A stretch of 64,000 nt of DNA from Setoptus koraiensis (taxonomy: Eukaryota > Arthropoda): positions 1,488,001-1,552,000 of the forward strand of contig CM106585.1 in NCBI GenBank assembly GCA_048013815.1, read 5' to 3'. The position numbers were made by a program, and so were the translations under genes. The notes beneath the pieces were generated by a model. That model ran no database searches, had not been told where the DNA came from, and worked only from the letters and a program-made list of their open reading frames with translations. Shown in pieces: positions 61,701-64,000 of the stretch; the stretch's first letter is position 1, and every line of letters starts with the position of its first letter.

Positions 61701-64000
61701 TTGATATTTTCTATTTTCCGCCTCGCAATAGCTCGCTCTCTCTCTCTCCCCATCTTGACCTATATAAACACACCCGCACACAGTTAAACAAGCCACCTAG
61801 ACTGTCTAAGCTAGACAGGCTGTCTATACGAGCTGCCATGAGTGAGGTACGAGCGATATAAAATGTCGTATAAAAAAGTGTGATAAATAATAATAAATAA
61901 TACATATATCCGCTCATTATTACGCTGCTGAACTGAACAGTGGACTGATAAAAAAGCTCGCATGCCAATCTATTAAAAAATATAGCTGTTAAAGGGATTT
62001 TCAGTCGTTTCGGGATCACATCAGTGCCGTATCTCTGGGATATATCTGGGACAGTGCCTCTTGCAGTTGGTTGCAGTGGCAGTGATTTTGACAATAGACT
62101 CGAGAGAGCAGATAGTATTAATAAACAAACGAATAAACAAACAAATAAACAGAAACAGAAACATTACACCATTACACTAAACAAATATTTGCTTGACTAT
62201 CATTGCTGTTTTCTATTCATTCATGCGCATCTATTTCACGAACGAACTTGGTATCACAATGGCTAGCCTAATGAAATTGTTGCCTAGGTGAGAGTTTATC
62301 ATTTGATGTGGTTGTTATTGATGCTGTTGAAACACTTACAAGAAGCGACCGTCCCTGTAGCCTCCTGTTTCTATTCGGAATTCGGCCTCGTCGCGGGATA
62401 TTTTCCCATGGAACCTGATGAGTGAATAGACAAACAAACAATCATTATGACAAGTGAATCATTATCATTATTATATAATACTAATTTGTTCTTTATACAC
62501 ACAAAAATATACACATCAACACAACCTTTGCATAAGAGTTTGCCTAGTGTAAGTATTAACAGACAAAGACTCTTTGATTGTTGTGGATTAATCGTGCCAA
62601 TCAACTTACCATGGCTGAAACTCGTGCAAACTTTTGTATATCAGTGTACGGATGGTCTCATTGTTGAGCGTTGTAGCTATCGCCGTTCCGCCCAGACTGG
62701 TGCTGCCACAACCATCGGATTGCGGACCCATTGATAGTGGCAGTCCATTGTTTGAAACTGAATTGGGGCCGTTTCCATTACAAATACCATTATTATTATT
62801 ATTATTATTATTTGCACTGCTAACTAAACAACCATTATTTGAAACAGCTACTCCTGACACCGCTAATGATGCTTGACCATCAGAGAGGCCTAATTGATTG
62901 TTGTTGATTCCAATGGCGGAATCACCATTAGTAGTTTGTACGCCCAATTGCGAGGCAAAACCCCATTGTTTAGCTTTAATTATTATGGCTAAACGTATCT
63001 GGTCAACGCTCAATCCCCAAAATGTTGGCGGCAAAATAAGTGAATCCAGATTTTGTCTATTAATGGCATAGTTGGGCTTAATAGCTAAACCTTCGGCTTT
63101 GTCAATTAATTCATCTATGGTAAGATATTTCTCATCGCTTAATTGGGATCCATGCAATGTGACAAAGCCATCGTCTGTTTTTAAGATTTTATAATGTAAC
63201 ACAGTTTGTTGGTGGCACAAAGACAAAACAAAATCATCATTCAATCCACTGCTCCTCAATAGATATGAACCGTCTAGGCAACCACGTGATTTTAATATCC
63301 ACTCTGCAGTCTCGCGAGCTATATTGCCAAAATAGTATCCTATTAATTGATTGCTATTGTTTAAAACAGTTAAATTATCTGCGTGAATGTTATTGTTGTT
63401 GTTTGAGTTGCAAGTGACAATAATTTCATCATTATTGTTGTTGCTATTTGTAATACTATTTACTAAAGCCACTGTATTATCAACTGATCGTTGCTGATTA
63501 CATGTATTATCCGATTTCCTATTGGCCAATTCATCGAGATACTCTTTGTTAGGCGCTATACCATTCAAATTTATATTATCCGTTGATGGGTCAATCTGGT
63601 CAGTTAACTCATTGAAGGGACTCAGTATTGAATTAGCATTAGTATGGCCAGCGAGATCAGTGTCAAACGAATCAATATCTAATAATGTCTGTTCCAATTG
63701 ATCCGTTTTAGCTGTGCAATCCGATTTTTGTTGTTGATTGCAATTATTGTAGCCGTTGGCTGAACTCAATTTCAAACTTTGCTGCTGTTGACTACTTGGC
63801 GGCATAGATTTTGTGCTTCTTATAAGAGGCATTCCGCCTGCAAACAATTGCTGAAATTGTCGCTGCGAAGGTGGCGGTGGTGGGGGCATATTGATGGCTG
63901 ATTGTTGCATCGACTGACTATGGCTGGGCTGTTGGAAGTTGCTACAACTACCTGACTGATTTGTTTGTTGATAATATTTGGCATTATTGTGTAATGTAGA
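55715..64000 (-). CDS. Syk: Syk-family non-receptor tyrosine kinase (SH2-SH2-kinase), 5' end beyond the window
   Basis: Syk kinases bind doubly phosphorylated ITAMs through tandem SH2 domains and signal from receptors. Nine exons seen, in transcript order: 64000-62610 (open to the edge), 62414-62340, 61564-61429, 60903-57586, 57365-57212, 57082-56841, 56700-56290, 56182-55929, 55802-55715. Order: Pro/Gln-rich N-terminus; SH2-1 (YYFGNIARE, DGSYLLRSSG); interdomain A; SH2-2 (WFHGKISRDEAE, GRFLVRERDNSSYAM); a ~1100-residue Q/N-rich interdomain B; kinase with GSGFFG, VAIKVLK, HRDLAARN, DFG, the paired activation-loop tyrosines in QQYYKA, WYAPEC, SDVWSFG and the terminal PEDRPDFAQ. Both SH2 phosphotyrosine-binding arginines are present. 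The lack of ankyrin repeats separates it from Shark. The 57365 acceptor is the least certain boundary. The intron after YYK starts with GC. Confidence 0.92.
56183..56289 (-). other. GC-AG intron in the Syk activation loop
   Basis: The donor reads AAG then GCAAGT, the classical non-canonical GC donor, and the acceptor is AATAG before GCTCAAAG. This gives YYKAQRATKWPLKW, the same length as vertebrate Syk. A GT donor four bases on with another acceptor (giving YYKATTKW, two residues shorter) is possible but fits less well. Confidence 0.7.
57586..60903 (-). repeat. Giant Q/N-rich coding exon of the Syk gene (interdomain B)
   Basis: One 3318-base exon, 1106 codons without a stop. It begins with the end of SH2-2 (LVSHYTLMSDGLWCALTEACQ) and then becomes polyglutamine, polyasparagine and His/Ser-rich sequence with CAG/CAA runs (60795-60830, 59390-59410, 58570-58610, 57730-57755 among others). 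Complex islands survive, for example EWLQSINHKWTRIMAARN, IFCACYSCRR and SSSIETLYELGTDRW, the last holding a tyrosine. Vertebrate interdomain B is under 100 residues. Confidence 0.85.

Noticed and set aside
56188-64000. Assignment of the kinase to Shark, the arthropod SH2-ankyrin kinase
   Set aside because: There are no ankyrin repeats between the SH2 domains; the inter-SH2 segment and kinase motifs (LVMELAPLGPLNRYL, QQYYKA) fit Syk/ZAP-70.
1-64000. tRNA, rRNA genes, CRISPR arrays, bacterial operons
   Set aside because: No convincing tRNA B-box with a foldable cloverleaf, no rRNA-like stretch and no spaced direct-repeat array were seen; gene structure is eukaryotic.

Overview
The window is nuclear DNA from an arthropod, most likely a mite (Acari). 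The grounds are: genes split by short GT-AG introns (about 90-200 bp) but separated by long gene-free stretches; many CAG/CAA-encoded glutamine and asparagine runs; and gene content that reads as arthropod/chelicerate (a PCDH15/Cad99C-type cadherin, group III phospholipase A2, acid lipase, a divergent papain-like protease, and a Syk-type kinase, a family reported lost from Drosophila and C. elegans). The exact lineage is inference.

Layout from left to right. Bases 1-1639 (+) carry a group III secretory phospholipase A2, tail to tail with a proton-coupled oligopeptide transporter (SLC15/POT) at 1887-5526 (-). An 11-kb stretch without a recognisable gene follows; it holds two copies of a roughly 500-bp direct repeat that are almost identical and collinear. 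At 16636-17982 (+) is an intronless KLHDC2 orthologue, followed by a 677-bp imperfect palindrome (18263-18939) and an intronless papain-family protease at 19407-20726 (-).

Bases 21375-34006 (-) encode an apparently complete 2351-residue PCDH15/Cad99C cadherin in eight coding exons: 11 cadherin repeats, a membrane-adjacent domain, one membrane helix and a short tail, with two very large low-complexity insertions. A 13-kb gene-free region upstream (34007-47118) is full of simple and short tandem repeats. At 47119 begins the 5' half of a Tigger/pogo DNA transposon, next to an unclassified GC-richer segment.

Bases 49776-51678 (-) encode a secreted acid-lipase-like protein in five exons. A broken trypsin-like protease lies at 53507-54406 (+), bracketed by two diverged copies of a 240-bp repeat. 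From 55715 to the right edge (-) is a Syk-family tyrosine kinase (SH2-SH2-kinase) whose interdomain B is about 1100 residues of Q/N-rich sequence in a single exon; its 5' end lies beyond the window.

The genes do not form a pathway. Several products are secreted or at the surface (phospholipase, lipase, protease, transporter, cadherin), while KLHDC2 and Syk are intracellular. Gene models were assembled by hand from splice sites and protein similarity; all splice junctions quoted keep the reading frame.
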